The notes: generated by a model from the letters alone, not told the origin. Shown: positions 33,458-44,404, numbered from the stretch's first letter. The stretch is DNA of 64,000 nt from JAJCYK01 sp965224285 (GCA_965224285.1 OZ245043.1:5022001-5086000), one strand, 5' to 3'. Translations and numbers: made by a program.

Positions 33458-33793
33458 ATGAAAAGGATTTATCTATTGCTAGCTATCATTGGGTTTATTA
33501 CACCTAATATTTTGGTAATAGCAGAAACTTTCGAAAGTGGTAATATACTGCTCTACGGCAATCCTGTAGCAACTATTGATGGCATGTTTGCCAACCGCAT
33601 ATCAACCATTTTTATGATTGACCTGCTGTTGGCGGTATTGGTATTTTTTATCTGGTCCTATTCAGAGGCTAAAAGAAAGGGTGTTAAGAATATTGGGTTG
33701 GTTTGGATACTCACCATGCTATTGGGATTGGCTGGAGGATTTCCCCTATTTTTATACCTGCGGGAGAAAACTTTTCAACAAGACCAGTTGTAA
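33458..33793 (+). CDS. DUF2834 family membrane protein
   Basis: A 111-residue protein with three membrane helices. The pattern matches DUF2834: the N-terminal IYLLLAIIGFITPNILVIAE, then FANRISTIFMIDLLLAVLVF and the end LAGGFPLFLYLREK. Family members are short membrane proteins without known function. Confidence 0.85.
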   Translation: MKRIYLLLAIIGFITPNILVIAETFESGNILLYGNPVATIDGMFANRISTIFMIDLLLAVLVFFIWSYSEAKRKGVKNIGLVWILTMLLGLAGGFPLFLYLREKTFQQDQL

Positions 33794-33912
33794 TCTCACA
33801 ACCTCTGCTAGAGGTAATAAACCGTAGGGAAAAAGCCCATAGATGCCGTCACCTAAGTTCTACCCTCGTCCTCCTTCTTGCATAAAAGCCTTACATTTAG
33901 TAAATCAGGCAT

Positions 33913-35382
33913 ATGAACTTGTTCAAGCTGGTGTTTATAGGATGGATTTCGTTGTTATCCTGTTCGCCCAAGCCCCAAGCAGATCTGGTCATCACCGGTG
34001 CTACTTTAATCGATGGTAGAGGTGGACCAATAATTCCTGAATCAACCATCCTGGTGCTGGACGGGAAAATCTCAAGAATTGTTTCTGATTCGGAGATCGA
34101 TCTCCCTGAAGGCGCCGAGATTATAGATGCTACGGGAAAGTACGTAATGCCCGGCCTGGCTGATATGCATGTTCATTTGAGTCTGGGATTACCCCGTCCC
34201 AGGAAAGCAAATGAAACAGAGATTGTACTGGCCAGAAATCTCTATTATGGAGTTACATCGATACTTGCAATCGGAGCCAGCGATGCCAGTACCCATGCTG
34301 TCCAGGCCCATCGTGAACGACGTGCTTCCGGAGAGCTGTTGGCGCCCTATATTTATGGTACTGGTGGTCACTTGACCCTCCATGGTACTCACCCGGTTTA
34401 TACAGCCTTCCCCACCGCTATTCAGGAGAAAGCGGATTCACTTGCCGATCTCACTCCCTTGGATGAACCTGTCAATCTGTATCCGCTGGGAATTGGAATT
34501 TCATTTGTTCGGACTTATGAAGCCGCCCGTAAAGCGGTTCGGGAGCGTGCCCTGGGCGGAATGGATGCCATAAAGATCACCGTGGAATCTGGCCCCACTG
34601 CTTTTGGGGACGACCATCCACAAATGTCCGTGGAGATGATTCAGGCCATTGTGGAAGAGGCCGCCAAACATGATTTAAAAGTATTTGCCCACGTCACTTC
34701 CCTGGACGAATTACGGGCCACTATTGAGGGTGGTGCAGCAGGTGTGGTCCATACAGTTTGGGACCGGCCCCTGCCTGATCCCGATCTCGCCCGGCAAATG
34801 GCTGAAAAGCAATTTTATGTGACCCCCACTACCTCAATTTATAGGGGCACGGTATCCCTTCACTACATCAATAACCCCATTGACCTTGATGACCCTTTTC
34901 TTCGAGAAACGGTCTCCAAAGAAGAGGTGTCAGTACTTAGAAACGAACAATTCATAGCCCGTTTCAGGAGTAGGTGGCAGCGACCAATAGCATCGGTATC
35001 GGACCCGGCAGAAGAGATCAGTCAGCACGTAAAGGAACTTCTGGAAAATGTAGGCATGCTGCACCGATTGGGTGTACCCATCGTTCTGGGAACGGATGTG
35101 GGAAATTTGTTCACTTTTGCTGGTTATAGCGTCCACGACGAACTGGAACATATGGTCAAAGCTGGCCTCACACCTAGTGAAGCACTGGTAGCAGCTACCC
35201 GCACCGCAGCTGAGATGTTGGGTGCTGAGGATGAATTCGGAACCGTCGAACCAGGTAAACGCGCAGATATGCTGGTTCTTGGTGCGAATCCGCTGGATGA
35301 TATCCGTAATACACGGTCACTGGAGGTGGTAATCAGTGAAGGAATGGTGATAGACCGAGAAGCATTGTTATCAATACAATGA
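33913..35382 (+). CDS. Lipoprotein amidohydrolase, imidazolonepropionase-like
   Basis: A 489-residue enzyme with a lipoprotein signal (lipobox SLLSC near residue 17). The metal site is His86/His88 (LADMHVHL). Further ligands are in KVFAHVTSLDE, GVVHTVWDRP and LGTDVGNLF. The C-terminal GKRADMLVLGANPLDDIRNT is the typical amidohydrolase end. It likely hydrolyses cyclic amides or acyl dipeptides in the periplasm. It is related to the enzymes at 19427 and 43074 but diverged from both. Confidence 0.88.
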   Translation: MNLFKLVFIGWISLLSCSPKPQADLVITGATLIDGRGGPIIPESTILVLDGKISRIVSDSEIDLPEGAEIIDATGKYVMPGLADMHVHLSLGLPRPRKANETEIVLARNLYYGVTSILAIGASDASTHAVQAHRERRASGELLAPYIYGTGGHLTLHGTHPVYTAFPTAIQEKADSLADLTPLDEPVNLYPLGIGISFVRTYEAARKAVRERALGGMDAIKITVESGPTAFGDDHPQMSVEMIQAIVEEAAKHDLKVFAHVTSLDELRATIEGGAAGVVHTVWDRPLPDPDLARQMAEKQFYVTPTTSIYRGTVSLHYINNPIDLDDPFLRETVSKEEVSVLRNEQFIARFRSRWQRPIASVSDPAEEISQHVKELLENVGMLHRLGVPIVLGTDVGNLFTFAGYSVHDELEHMVKAGLTPSEALVAATRTAAEMLGAEDEFGTVEPGKRADMLVLGANPLDDIRNTRSLEVVISEGMVIDREALLSIQ

Positions 35383-35540
35383 AATATGTTATAATTATGG
35401 CGTGAGAACAATTGCTTTACAATCTTAAGCATCTATTTGTCTTACCCGTATTAATAACTGAAAAAGACACCAATATCCATCCAGCTATAATTGAATAAAG
35501 TTTTGTAGAAAACTTTCGTCCACTTTATGGTACAAATATT

Positions 35541-36275
35541 ATGGCTAGGTATTCTAAAACCACAGTTTTCCCCAAAGCTCATCTTTGGCTGCTTATTCCA
35601 TTTGCTTTAACAATAGCGGGCTTTTATCTGTCCTATTGGAGCCACTTTAGCCAGGCACCCTTTCGTCAACACATACACGGTCTAACCGCAACGGCCTGGT
35701 ATCTGTTATTAATATTGCAACCCTGGTTGATTCATAACCAGCCTGTCCATATCCATAAAAGAATTGGGATTATTGGTATTTTCCTGGCAGGAGGTGTAGT
35801 GTTTTCGGCCTTCCAGGTGATGCCTTATCAGGTGGTTAACGACTTCCTCCCTGATGTACTAAAATATGGGTTTTCATTTGGCGATATTTGTGCTCTTACC
35901 GGTTTTAGTATTTGCGTTATAATGGGTGTATTATATGCTAGAGACACCAATGTTCACGCCAGATGGTTGGTGTCTACGGTTTTCTGGATCTTATTGCCGG
36001 CTACTGCCCGCCTGGTGTATCTGCCAATGTATAGTGCTTACCAGGGAAATACACCCATTAGCTATCTGCAATCGGCATATTTATGCTTGATCGTTACTAC
36101 TATAGTTCCATTGGTCTATATGATGTATTTGGACTATAAAAAGGAAAAGAAAGTTTACGGTTCCTACCTGTTCACCTTAATTGGCGTAACCTTTTATACT
36201 TTAGCTATTAAGCCCATGGGAGAGTGGCAATGGTGGATTGACATTTGTCACAATATCATTGGGAAGGGAATGTAA
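35541..36275 (+). CDS. Multi-pass membrane protein, DUF2306-like (relative of 16687)
   Basis: A 244-residue protein with about seven helices. HIHGLTATAWYLLLILQPWL and HIHKRIGIIGIFLAGGVV parallel the HVHGMLFTAW and RIHRKLGTIGG segments of the protein at 16687-17418. Paired His at helix ends might bind haem (inference). Function is unknown. It appears monocistronic. Confidence 0.7.
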   Translation: MARYSKTTVFPKAHLWLLIPFALTIAGFYLSYWSHFSQAPFRQHIHGLTATAWYLLLILQPWLIHNQPVHIHKRIGIIGIFLAGGVVFSAFQVMPYQVVNDFLPDVLKYGFSFGDICALTGFSICVIMGVLYARDTNVHARWLVSTVFWILLPATARLVYLPMYSAYQGNTPISYLQSAYLCLIVTTIVPLVYMMYLDYKKEKKVYGSYLFTLIGVTFYTLAIKPMGEWQWWIDICHNIIGKGM

Positions 36276-36612
36276 CCCAAACTCTTTTAAAATATTAGTG
36301 GTATTCAAAGCTGCAGGTAGATTCTGTGGGAAATGGATTAAACTTACCCTCCGATGTGGTACACTCATTATGTAAGTGGTGCTCTAATTTTTTCCTACTC
36401 CATTATTCGTTATTTTCTGGAAATAAAAACAAATTAGATTATGACAACAGCAAATGGTAAAACCACTCACCCCTCAATGTATGGCATTCTTATTACTAAC
36501 AACATTTAACATCGGATCCAACTGGACAGTATGAACTCCGATGAAGAAAAATCCATTGTCTGATCTGTTCGTATTAAAAATCTGGAGTGGAACACAAATA
36601 TCCTAAAATATT
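36276..36612. other. Gap before the S9 peptidase gene
   Basis: No gene is recognised. A 22-codon ORF at 36441-36509 (MTTANGKTTHPSMYGILITN) is too short to support alone and could be a remnant. I see no convincing RNA or repeat. Confidence 0.3.
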
Positions 36613-38586
36613 ATGGACAGCATTAAAAGATTATCATTTTCCCTGATCACCACCATCCTATTGCCCACCTACTTGTGCAGCCAAATAGAAAGGCAGTCGT
36701 TTGATTGGAATGAATGGAATAAAAGATCGACACACTTGAGTAACCTTCAATTTTCTCCAGATGGAAATTATTTGCTGTACACCACCAGAAATGCGGACTT
36801 CAATTCAAACAGATGGATAACCAAGTATCATTTGTTAAACAAGAATACGCAGGAGGATACCACACTGGAATTTGAACAGGAGGGAGTCAGAGCAGCAAAA
36901 TGGTCACCTTCCGGAAGATACTTCTCGTTTATAGCAACCAAAGATGGAATAAGCCAACTGTTTATTCAGGAGTACGCCTCTGGGGAGATTAAAACCATTA
37001 CCAATCACCACAATGATATTTTAAGCCACTCTTGGAGTCACGACGAGTCCAGGATTGCCTTAGTTTCCAGGGACCTTGCCGAGGAAAAGGAGGAATCAGA
37101 GAAGTTCCTTACCGCTTTTGAAGTAGGCGCCCAAGGTTATTTGGACACTCAGCCATACTTACCATCTCATTTACATATGTTTTATCTAGATAGTGGCGAG
37201 GTTGAACGATTGACGGAAGGAACTCGAAGTATTAGCTCTGACATCAGTTGGTCTCCAGACGATAAAAAGCTGGTTTTTTCCATGAAAATGGATGCCTTTC
37301 CTGCGCGTTGGCATGAATCGAAAATCATGTTTTACCACTTTGAAAATAATTCTTTAACCGCTTTATCCGATAAAACCAACTTTGAATATGATCCTTGGTT
37401 TACCCCGCAGGGAAACCATCTGCTTTACGGGCACAAGGCGGATGGCAATCCAGCGGGTTTGACCGACCTGTTCGTCCAATATGAAAATGGAACCACTAAA
37501 AACCTTAGTTTGTCTATAGACAGAAACCTTAAATCGTATTCCTGGCTTTACCCGGATGATGCAATTGTGGCCTTTGGTCAGGATGGTACTAAAGATGGAG
37601 TTTGGATCATTAGCCTGAGCGGTAAAGTTAAAGAAGTCCCGTATAGCAATACCCTGGTGATAACTGACTTAGCAGTAAACAAAGAGGGAGAGATGGCTAT
37701 TATCGCATCCTCAGGTGATCAACCAAGCGAAATATTTTATTTGAAAGATTACCGGGCGGCACCTGTTCAATTCACTCGATATAACCAGCCTTTCAAAAAC
37801 ATGAAATTAGGTAAAGTAGAGACCATCACCTGGAAAACAGATTTAGGAATTGAGGCGGATGGGGTAGTGACTTATCCTCCGGGTTTTACACCCAACCAAA
37901 AATATCCATTGATTTTATATATACACGGCGGCCCGACTGGTTCATCCGTAGAATCATTTAATCCAGTAGCTCAAGCCATGGCCAGCAATGGATGGATCAT
38001 CTTTCAGCCCAATTATCGGGGGAGCAATAACCGTGGGGATCAATTCCAGGAGGCCATAATGAATGATGGGGGTGAAGGGCCGGGTCGGGATGTAATGGCC
38101 GGCATTGAAACCCTAAAACAACGTGGTAATATCGAGGAGTCCAGGATTGGGGTTTCGGGATGGTCCTACGGAGGTTTCATGACCACCTGGTTGATCGGCA
38201 GATACCCGAATGCATGGAAAGTGGCGGTAGCGGGTGCCCCTCCTATAGACTTTACCGATATGACCAGTCTGTCTAGGATGAATTTGACCTTAAGGCATGC
38301 CATAACCAATTCTCCCTGGATAGGAGAGAACTACCAACTGCATCACGATATGTCTCCGTTGAGGTATCTGCCAGATATCAAAACTCCCACTTTGATCATG
38401 TCAAAAGTAGAAGATCAGGTAGTATCGGTTACCGGGTCCTACAAGTTATACCATGCTTTGCTGGCCAACGATATTCCGGTAAAATTTATTGCTTACCCAG
38501 GAGGCGGACATTTTCCCTCGGATCCGGTAAATCGAAAAGATGTGACGGACAGATGGATTAAATGGTTAAAGGATTATATGGACTGA
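36613..38586 (+). CDS. Exported S9-family peptidase (acylaminoacyl/dipeptidyl-peptidase-like)
   Basis: A 657-residue secreted serine peptidase. After the signal peptide, PD40-type propeller blades (LSNLQFSPDGNYLLYTT, AKWSPSGRYFSFIA, ISWSPDDKKLVFSM) fill about 40-390, followed by an alpha/beta hydrolase domain. The triad is Ser518 (GWSYGG), Asp601 (KVEDQVV) and His633 (GGGHFP), with LYIHGGPTG forming the oxyanion hole. The enzyme should trim peptides in the periplasm. It is complete and stands alone. Confidence 0.92.
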   Translation: MDSIKRLSFSLITTILLPTYLCSQIERQSFDWNEWNKRSTHLSNLQFSPDGNYLLYTTRNADFNSNRWITKYHLLNKNTQEDTTLEFEQEGVRAAKWSPSGRYFSFIATKDGISQLFIQEYASGEIKTITNHHNDILSHSWSHDESRIALVSRDLAEEKEESEKFLTAFEVGAQGYLDTQPYLPSHLHMFYLDSGEVERLTEGTRSISSDISWSPDDKKLVFSMKMDAFPARWHESKIMFYHFENNSLTALSDKTNFEYDPWFTPQGNHLLYGHKADGNPAGLTDLFVQYENGTTKNLSLSIDRNLKSYSWLYPDDAIVAFGQDGTKDGVWIISLSGKVKEVPYSNTLVITDLAVNKEGEMAIIASSGDQPSEIFYLKDYRAAPVQFTRYNQPFKNMKLGKVETITWKTDLGIEADGVVTYPPGFTPNQKYPLILYIHGGPTGSSVESFNPVAQAMASNGWIIFQPNYRGSNNRGDQFQEAIMNDGGEGPGRDVMAGIETLKQRGNIEESRIGVSGWSYGGFMTTWLIGRYPNAWKVAVAGAPPIDFTDMTSLSRMNLTLRHAITNSPWIGENYQLHHDMSPLRYLPDIKTPTLIMSKVEDQVVSVTGSYKLYHALLANDIPVKFIAYPGGGHFPSDPVNRKDVTDRWIKWLKDYMD

Positions 38587-38711
38587 ATTACTGATAGCAC
38601 TCCACCCATCACATGATGTGTCATTTATTTTTTCAAAAGAAAATTACTTGTAAATGGATCATTGACGTTATCGGAAAATAGTCCAACCCGATTCACAGAG
38701 AAGTCGAATGG

Positions 38712-40847
38712 CTACTTCACTCCATAATCAGTGACCCCATCCCACCCAACAGGAGGCGGAGCTTGAAGGTATTGTTTTGACAGCCCTTTCAGCCGCTCTA
38801 TAGAAAGTTGTTTAGGACCTTTGATGGAATTTAGCAATTGTAGGGCGGACTGAAAATGACCAGCTCGGTATTCATAAAGTGCTGACTGGTATATGTCCCG
38901 GAAACGAAGTATCTCGGGGTGAACGAACCCTTTTCGCCCCAAAGGTTCGTACAATTCCACGGTCATTGCTTTGCCTTTGGCACGGACACCATCGACGTGC
39001 CTCCATTCGAAATCACCACCTGCCTGGTTTCGGGTTTCTTCTGCCACCAAAAGGCGAGTACCATAAAAGCGGTTGAGGCCTTCGATTCGGCTGGCGAGGT
39101 TTGCTGTATCACCAACAGCGGCATAGGCGAGTCTTGATTTGGAGCCTAAGTTCCCTACCATTACCTCGCCGGTAGCTACACCAAAACGAGTTGGAAGTAT
39201 AGGTTTACCCTCTTTTACAAAGCGTTCACCAAGTGCAGTGATCTCCTCATGACACCGCAGAATAGCCTTGACAGCACGGTTTGCATGGTCTTCAAAGGGA
39301 ACTGGTGCCCCCCAATAAGCTACCAATCCATCTCCTAATAATTGATTGACTTCTCCACCATTTGCTCTAATAGTTTCCAATAGCGTCTCAAAATAATCGG
39401 TTAACAGCTCGGTCACTGCTTCAGCAGTTCGGCTTTCAGCAATCCCGGTAAATCCTTGAATGTCGGTAAATAAAATTGTGATCTCCCGGCGATCACCGCC
39501 AATTTTGGCGGCTTTGCCTTTGGCTACCAGATCCCTCACAATTTCCACCGGCATGTATTTGGTGAACGAATCAAGTGCTAGACGTGTTCGTTCTTGTTCA
39601 TCCACCAGATCTTGTATCTCAGTAAAATGGGATTTTGTGGCAACTCCAGGGGAGAGATCCAGATCCCGAATACGACGACTCGCTTCAGCTAGAGCCTCTA
39701 AAGGCCGTGCGAAACTACTGGCTAGCCGGATAGCCAGTAGCGAAGAGAGTAGGATGGCGACCAGTGTAACCAGGGCAATTCGACGGATTGAATTATCCAG
39801 ACCAGAGAGAAAGTCCGATTGCGGGGCTATTGTTCCTACCACAAATGAATTCTGCCCCACTGATATCCGAGAAAAGTGTGCCCACCAGTTCTCTTTTTCG
39901 AATTTAAATCGCAAACTATTATTGGGCCGATCATTTGACTCCCATTGACGTACTGCGGCATCCAGTGGAGCAATTCCTGAATTACCGGCAACCGGTAGTT
40001 CAGGGGATGTATCAGCAATGACCGGCTTATCCATTTCCGGCATGAGACGGGCTCGGATTTTGCTATCATCCATTTCATTCCCATCCCCGGGGAGTCCCAC
40101 TAGCCGATGGGGGTCGCTTTCCAAAAATACAAAAGCGGATCCTCGTTGACTGATCTTGGTGGTCGCGGTCATCCTGGAGACATCCAGCAAAAGGACATCA
40201 AAGGCCGCAATTACGCTGTCGCCGCTGGTATTCGTCCATCGAGTGACCGCTGTCATTCCTGGATCGTGAGTAACAAAAAAAATCGAGGGTTGAGTCCAAA
40301 CTATAGTACCTCCATTATCAGCGGCCATAGCTTCTTGGTAATACAAACGATTTTTAGTTTCATAGTGATAAGATTCGAGTCCTTCCGATAATACGCCGCT
40401 ATGCTGATTGCTTTTTCTGATATAGGCTTGATCTTTCCATCGCTTTGGATCAATCAACCTGGTAGTCCAGCTTTCAGGTTCAAGTGGATCTTGCAAGAAC
40501 ATTAACTCTGCTCCTGAATTATCGGCGATCATGATAGAGGATATTCGTGGACTCTCAGCAATTAGTGGCTGTAGTAGAGGGGTAAGGTGTTGCTCGTTGC
40601 TGGGGTCTAGTTCATTGGTCTTGGCCCAAATGGATACAATTCTCAGTGAACGCTCAACTTCCTTAAAGTATCTTTCCACCTCCCCGCCCACTAGTAATCC
40701 AGCTTCGTCGATGACTTCACGGGTAAGATCTTGAGATGTGCGAAATGCACCGATTACTGAAGAGATCAGGATTGTACTTGAGGTAAATAGGATCAACAAT
40801 GTCAAGCCAAATAACAGGCTCTGGCGGATGTTAAATTGCCGTTTCAT
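38712..40847 (-). CDS. Membrane class III adenylate/guanylate cyclase with sensor domain
   Basis: A 711-residue protein: an N-terminal helix (about 10-32), a large extracytoplasmic Cache-like sensor (to about 350), a second helix (about 355-375), a HAMP-like linker with RPLEALAEASRRIRDLDL, and a class III cyclase domain (about 455-640). Metal-binding Asp residues lie in ILFTDIQGF and LLGDGLVAYWGAP; AYAAVGDTANLASRI holds the transition-state region. A substrate difference between ATP and GTP cannot be read safely. It is an isolated minus-strand gene between + strand neighbours. Confidence 0.9.
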   Translation of the reverse strand: MKRQFNIRQSLLFGLTLLILFTSSTILISSVIGAFRTSQDLTREVIDEAGLLVGGEVERYFKEVERSLRIVSIWAKTNELDPSNEQHLTPLLQPLIAESPRISSIMIADNSGAELMFLQDPLEPESWTTRLIDPKRWKDQAYIRKSNQHSGVLSEGLESYHYETKNRLYYQEAMAADNGGTIVWTQPSIFFVTHDPGMTAVTRWTNTSGDSVIAAFDVLLLDVSRMTATTKISQRGSAFVFLESDPHRLVGLPGDGNEMDDSKIRARLMPEMDKPVIADTSPELPVAGNSGIAPLDAAVRQWESNDRPNNSLRFKFEKENWWAHFSRISVGQNSFVVGTIAPQSDFLSGLDNSIRRIALVTLVAILLSSLLAIRLASSFARPLEALAEASRRIRDLDLSPGVATKSHFTEIQDLVDEQERTRLALDSFTKYMPVEIVRDLVAKGKAAKIGGDRREITILFTDIQGFTGIAESRTAEAVTELLTDYFETLLETIRANGGEVNQLLGDGLVAYWGAPVPFEDHANRAVKAILRCHEEITALGERFVKEGKPILPTRFGVATGEVMVGNLGSKSRLAYAAVGDTANLASRIEGLNRFYGTRLLVAEETRNQAGGDFEWRHVDGVRAKGKAMTVELYEPLGRKGFVHPEILRFRDIYQSALYEYRAGHFQSALQLLNSIKGPKQLSIERLKGLSKQYLQAPPPVGWDGVTDYGVK

Positions 40848-40993
40848 TTATTAAAGATACCAGCTGTAATAACGTATGCCATGTTATAGCATTAGGAAAG
40901 GAAATCCCAGCATAGGTTTTCGCTTTTTTGATTGAACCGGTAGCAATATAAGTAATTGTACCCCTGAGTAAAACCCAATAAGGACATCAGAAG

Positions 40994-41302
40994 TTGATCA
41001 ACAGACTTCTAAAAGCCAATACACCTGAATTTTCCACAGCCTATATTGATATCGCCCTGGCCCATCGTGAGGCACTGGAACAGGTGTATTTGAAACAGCA
41101 GGAAGTTGACTGGACCAATATTTCTCCAGTTGCAAATATCTTCGAAGGAGAAAGAACCAATCACTTCCGTATTGGAGAAGATAAACTGATCGTCAATGCA
41201 GCAGGGAAAAGTTCCATTTCTATGGGAGATTTTGCCGTTGCCATTTTGGACGAGGTGGAAAGCAAGAAATTCCCTCAACAGCGATTTACGGTAGGATATT
41301 AA
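40994..41302 (+). pseudogene. C-terminal half of an NAD(P)-binding oxidoreductase (YwnB-like)
   Basis: The 102 residues match the end of atypical short-chain NAD(P)H-binding proteins: YIDIALAHREALEQVYLKQQ, VDWTNISPVANIFEGERTNH, FRIGEDKLIVNAAGKSSISM, GDFAVAILDEVE and the final QRFTVGY. The family is about 210 residues, so the Rossmann N-terminal half with its GxxGxxG loop is missing. The upstream bases show no trace of it. I read this as a truncated remnant; translation from the TTG at 40994 would give a cofactor-less piece. Confidence 0.75.
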
Positions 41303-41487
41303 TCACTACTGTCTTTAATTGTACTGGAATTTTAGTGGATTTATTCATACTTTCAGCACTGGTCATAGCAGCCTGAAAATATATGTAACCGATTGATTAT
41401 GAGGATTAAATAAGCTGCAACTGAGATTAATGGTAATTTCCGAGTAGCTGGTTTGCCCATAATAAATTTGCGCTATATCTAACCAAC

Positions 41488-42894
41488 GTGTTGACAATAT
41501 TAATTCCGCTGTATCTGGTGCTGACACTGGCTATTGGATATTGGGCTTCCAAAAGAGTTAAAAACTCCCGGGATTTCACCCTGGCCGGTAGAAACCTTTC
41601 TACGTCCTTCGTGGGAGTAACCTTATTCGCTACTTGGTTTGGTTCCAGTCAGATAATGGGAATTCCCGGACAGGTGGTGGAATACGGTTTATCCTCCTTC
41701 GTAACACTCATCTTTACCGCTAGCTTGGTGTTGTTTTTGATCGGAAGATATTTTGCCAGACAGTTGTATAGCATGAATATTGTCACCATCAGTGACTTTT
41801 TCCGGATACGCTATAATGGAATAGTTGAAAGAGTGGTTTCAGTCTTAATGGTGTTATCCTATCCAGCCTGGATTGCCGCTCAATATGTAGCACTAGCCTA
41901 TTTACTTCAGACGGTATTTGGGATCCCGCTGTCACAAGGCATTTTTCTTGGCGCCGCTTTTGTTATGTTATATACCTACATAGGAGGGATGTGGGCGGTT
42001 TCCTATACCGATATGGTACAAAGTGTGATTATCGTCTTCGGCTTGACGGTAATACTTTTAGAGGTTCTAGATCAAACAGGTGATCTGGTTCCAATGGTTA
42101 TGGAGAAACCTCCGGAATATTTTTCCCCTTTTCCGGAGAATAACCTGGTTTCCTGGTCCGGTTATATAGCCCTCATTTTGGCCTTTACTTTGGGACAACT
42201 CCCCATCCAGGAAGTTTACCAGCGGGTTTTCTCCGCTAGATCTGAAAAAGCAGCTGTAAAAGGTCTCTACCTAGGTGCTTTGTTAATGCTCGTTTTACCA
42301 ATCATACCCATGCTTATAGCTTTTGCCGGTGCTAATCTCAATCCCGACTTAATGTTTACTGATCATGGCCAAGCGATTATTCCTGCCATAGTTACCAATT
42401 ATGCCAGTGTGCCGGTTCAAGTTTTGTTTTATGGGGCGATAATATCTGCAATTTTAAGTACCTCCAGTGGCGCCATGTTAGCACCAGCTACGGTGATTGG
42501 TGAAAACCTGATCAAGCCCTATCTGCCTGACATTTCCGACCGGAAATTGCTGATTTTTACCCGGTTTAGTGTAGTTGCCGTAGCGGGTATTTCTTGCTAT
42601 TTTGCTTTAAATGATTCGGATATTGTAGGGTTGGTAGCTGCCTCGTTAAGCCTTATCTTGGTATGTGTTTCCGCCCCTTTTCTGTTTGGTTTTTTTTGGA
42701 AAAGAGCTTCGGTGACAGGCGCCTATATTGCAATTATTTTGGGGGCTGTGATCTGGTTCGGATGTTACCTAAATGAAACACAAATTGACCCTACTATATA
42801 CGGTACGGCCGCTAGTCATCTGGGAATGATTGTGGGTAGTTTTTATCGGCCGGATGTTGCCAAAATTGATTTGGCTGAAAAGATTCAAGAATAA
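41488..42894 (+). CDS. Sodium:solute symporter family transporter
   Basis: A 468-residue protein with about thirteen membrane helices in the SSS (SLC5-like) layout. Typical features are KNSRDFTLAGRNLS after helix 1, ATWFGSSQIMGIPG in helix 2 and FYGAIISAILSTSSGAMLAP with the sodium-site Ser/Thr residues. The start is GTG 41488. It would drive uptake of a small solute with sodium. It lies upstream of an amidohydrolase and an arginase-like gene, which may use the substrate. Confidence 0.92.
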   Translation: MLTILIPLYLVLTLAIGYWASKRVKNSRDFTLAGRNLSTSFVGVTLFATWFGSSQIMGIPGQVVEYGLSSFVTLIFTASLVLFLIGRYFARQLYSMNIVTISDFFRIRYNGIVERVVSVLMVLSYPAWIAAQYVALAYLLQTVFGIPLSQGIFLGAAFVMLYTYIGGMWAVSYTDMVQSVIIVFGLTVILLEVLDQTGDLVPMVMEKPPEYFSPFPENNLVSWSGYIALILAFTLGQLPIQEVYQRVFSARSEKAAVKGLYLGALLMLVLPIIPMLIAFAGANLNPDLMFTDHGQAIIPAIVTNYASVPVQVLFYGAIISAILSTSSGAMLAPATVIGENLIKPYLPDISDRKLLIFTRFSVVAVAGISCYFALNDSDIVGLVAASLSLILVCVSAPFLFGFFWKRASVTGAYIAIILGAVIWFGCYLNETQIDPTIYGTAASHLGMIVGSFYRPDVAKIDLAEKIQE

Positions 42895-43073
42895 CTTCTT
42901 GATAATATTGGTGAACCTGCCGAAGAAGTGGCCATCCCACAAGCATAAGTAATTTTTAATGCAATATGAGGTTTAACCTATAACTTTGAACAGCAAAACT
43001 TTTTCGTCTCCATAGCCATCATTTAACTATACATGCTGAATTTATGCAACAGAATGTTTAAATTCTAGTCAAC

Positions 43074-44360
43074 ATGAAATCAATTGGGATCTTCGCTATA
43101 ACCGCTTTTTTATTGCTGTGTGCGGTAATTTCGATTTTCTTATCAAGTTACGGGCAAACCCCCCAGCCACACGACTCCATGGGTAGATCGACCCCGTTTA
43201 AACTGAAGATTATCAACGGGCAATGGTTCACCGGTGATTCATTCGAGATGAAAACCGTGTGGATAGAAAATGCAATGTTAAGATTCGATGACATAGGAGC
43301 GGTCGATACCGTTGTAGACCTATCCGGCCAATATGTCATCCCACCATTTGCCGAAGCGCATAACCATAATCTGGAAAGTGATTACCAACTTGAAAAACGA
43401 ATTAAGTCTTATATGGATCATGGCGTGTTTTACGTCAAACATCTCTCCTCCATCAAGAAGCGGATCGACCCGTTAATGCATCATTACAACAAACCCACCG
43501 GTATCGATGTAAGCCTGGCCCATGCCCCGCTGACTGCTTCAGGCGGGCACCCCATCGCCTTGAGAAAGAAATTTTTGGAATGGGGCCATTTTGATGGCCT
43601 ATTCAATTCCCTGGAAGAGATTGAAGCGCACGGGTATTTTATAATTGAAAACCAGGAAGACCTGGAGGATAAATGGGATCAGATCCTTTCCTTCTCACCT
43701 GACTTTATTAAAATTAATTTGCTCCATTCGGAAGAATTTGACCTCAGGAAGGACGATACCACCTACTTTGGTAGAAAGGGCTTGGATCCTCAACTAGTAC
43801 CTGTAATCATCACTAAAGCGCATGAACATAATTTAAGGGTGAGCGCACATGTGGCCACTGCCTATGATTTTGAAGTGGCGGTTAGTGCAGGAGTAGACGA
43901 GGTGGCTCACTTGCCGGAAATACATAATGGTAAAGCCATAGCCAGGAAAGATGCCAAAGTGGCGGCTGAAAGAGGTATTATAGTAGTAACTACTGCTTCC
44001 CTGGTAGAAAAGAATAAGGATAAGCCAAATTACCGACAGTTGGTGGAAAATGTAAGAATGAATTTGATGCTGTTAAAAGAGGAGCAGGTAATCTTGGCTA
44101 TCGGTTCTGACGGCTATAATGACAATTCAGTGGGTGAATTCGAATTTCTGCGGAGCCTAGATATTTTTAGCAACCATGAATTGCTTAAAATGTGGTGTGA
44201 GAATGCCGCCCTTACTACTTTTCCGGACCGGAAGATCGCCTATTTGAGAGATGGATATGAGGCTAGTTTTTTGGTCGTGAACACCAATCCTTTGGAAGAA
44301 ATATCCGATATCTCTGAGAAGATAACCCTAAAAGTAAAACAGGGGGTAATATTAAAGTAG
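43074..44360 (+). CDS. Exported or membrane-anchored amidohydrolase
   Basis: A 428-residue metal-dependent hydrolase with an N-terminal hydrophobic segment (IFAITAFLLLCAVISIFL). The metal site is His96/His98 (FAEAHNHNLE); later ligands are in VSAHVATAYDFE, DEVAHLPEIH and AIGSDGYND. SDG replaces the common GTD. It is the third amidohydrolase in the window and the most diverged. The arginase-like gene follows 44 bases downstream. Confidence 0.85.
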   Translation: MKSIGIFAITAFLLLCAVISIFLSSYGQTPQPHDSMGRSTPFKLKIINGQWFTGDSFEMKTVWIENAMLRFDDIGAVDTVVDLSGQYVIPPFAEAHNHNLESDYQLEKRIKSYMDHGVFYVKHLSSIKKRIDPLMHHYNKPTGIDVSLAHAPLTASGGHPIALRKKFLEWGHFDGLFNSLEEIEAHGYFIIENQEDLEDKWDQILSFSPDFIKINLLHSEEFDLRKDDTTYFGRKGLDPQLVPVIITKAHEHNLRVSAHVATAYDFEVAVSAGVDEVAHLPEIHNGKAIARKDAKVAAERGIIVVTTASLVEKNKDKPNYRQLVENVRMNLMLLKEEQVILAIGSDGYNDNSVGEFEFLRSLDIFSNHELLKMWCENAALTTFPDRKIAYLRDGYEASFLVVNTNPLEEISDISEKITLKVKQGVILK

Positions 44361-44404
44361 AATGGCACTTTCTTGCTTAACTTATTATCTTTTAATTCCT
44401 CCTA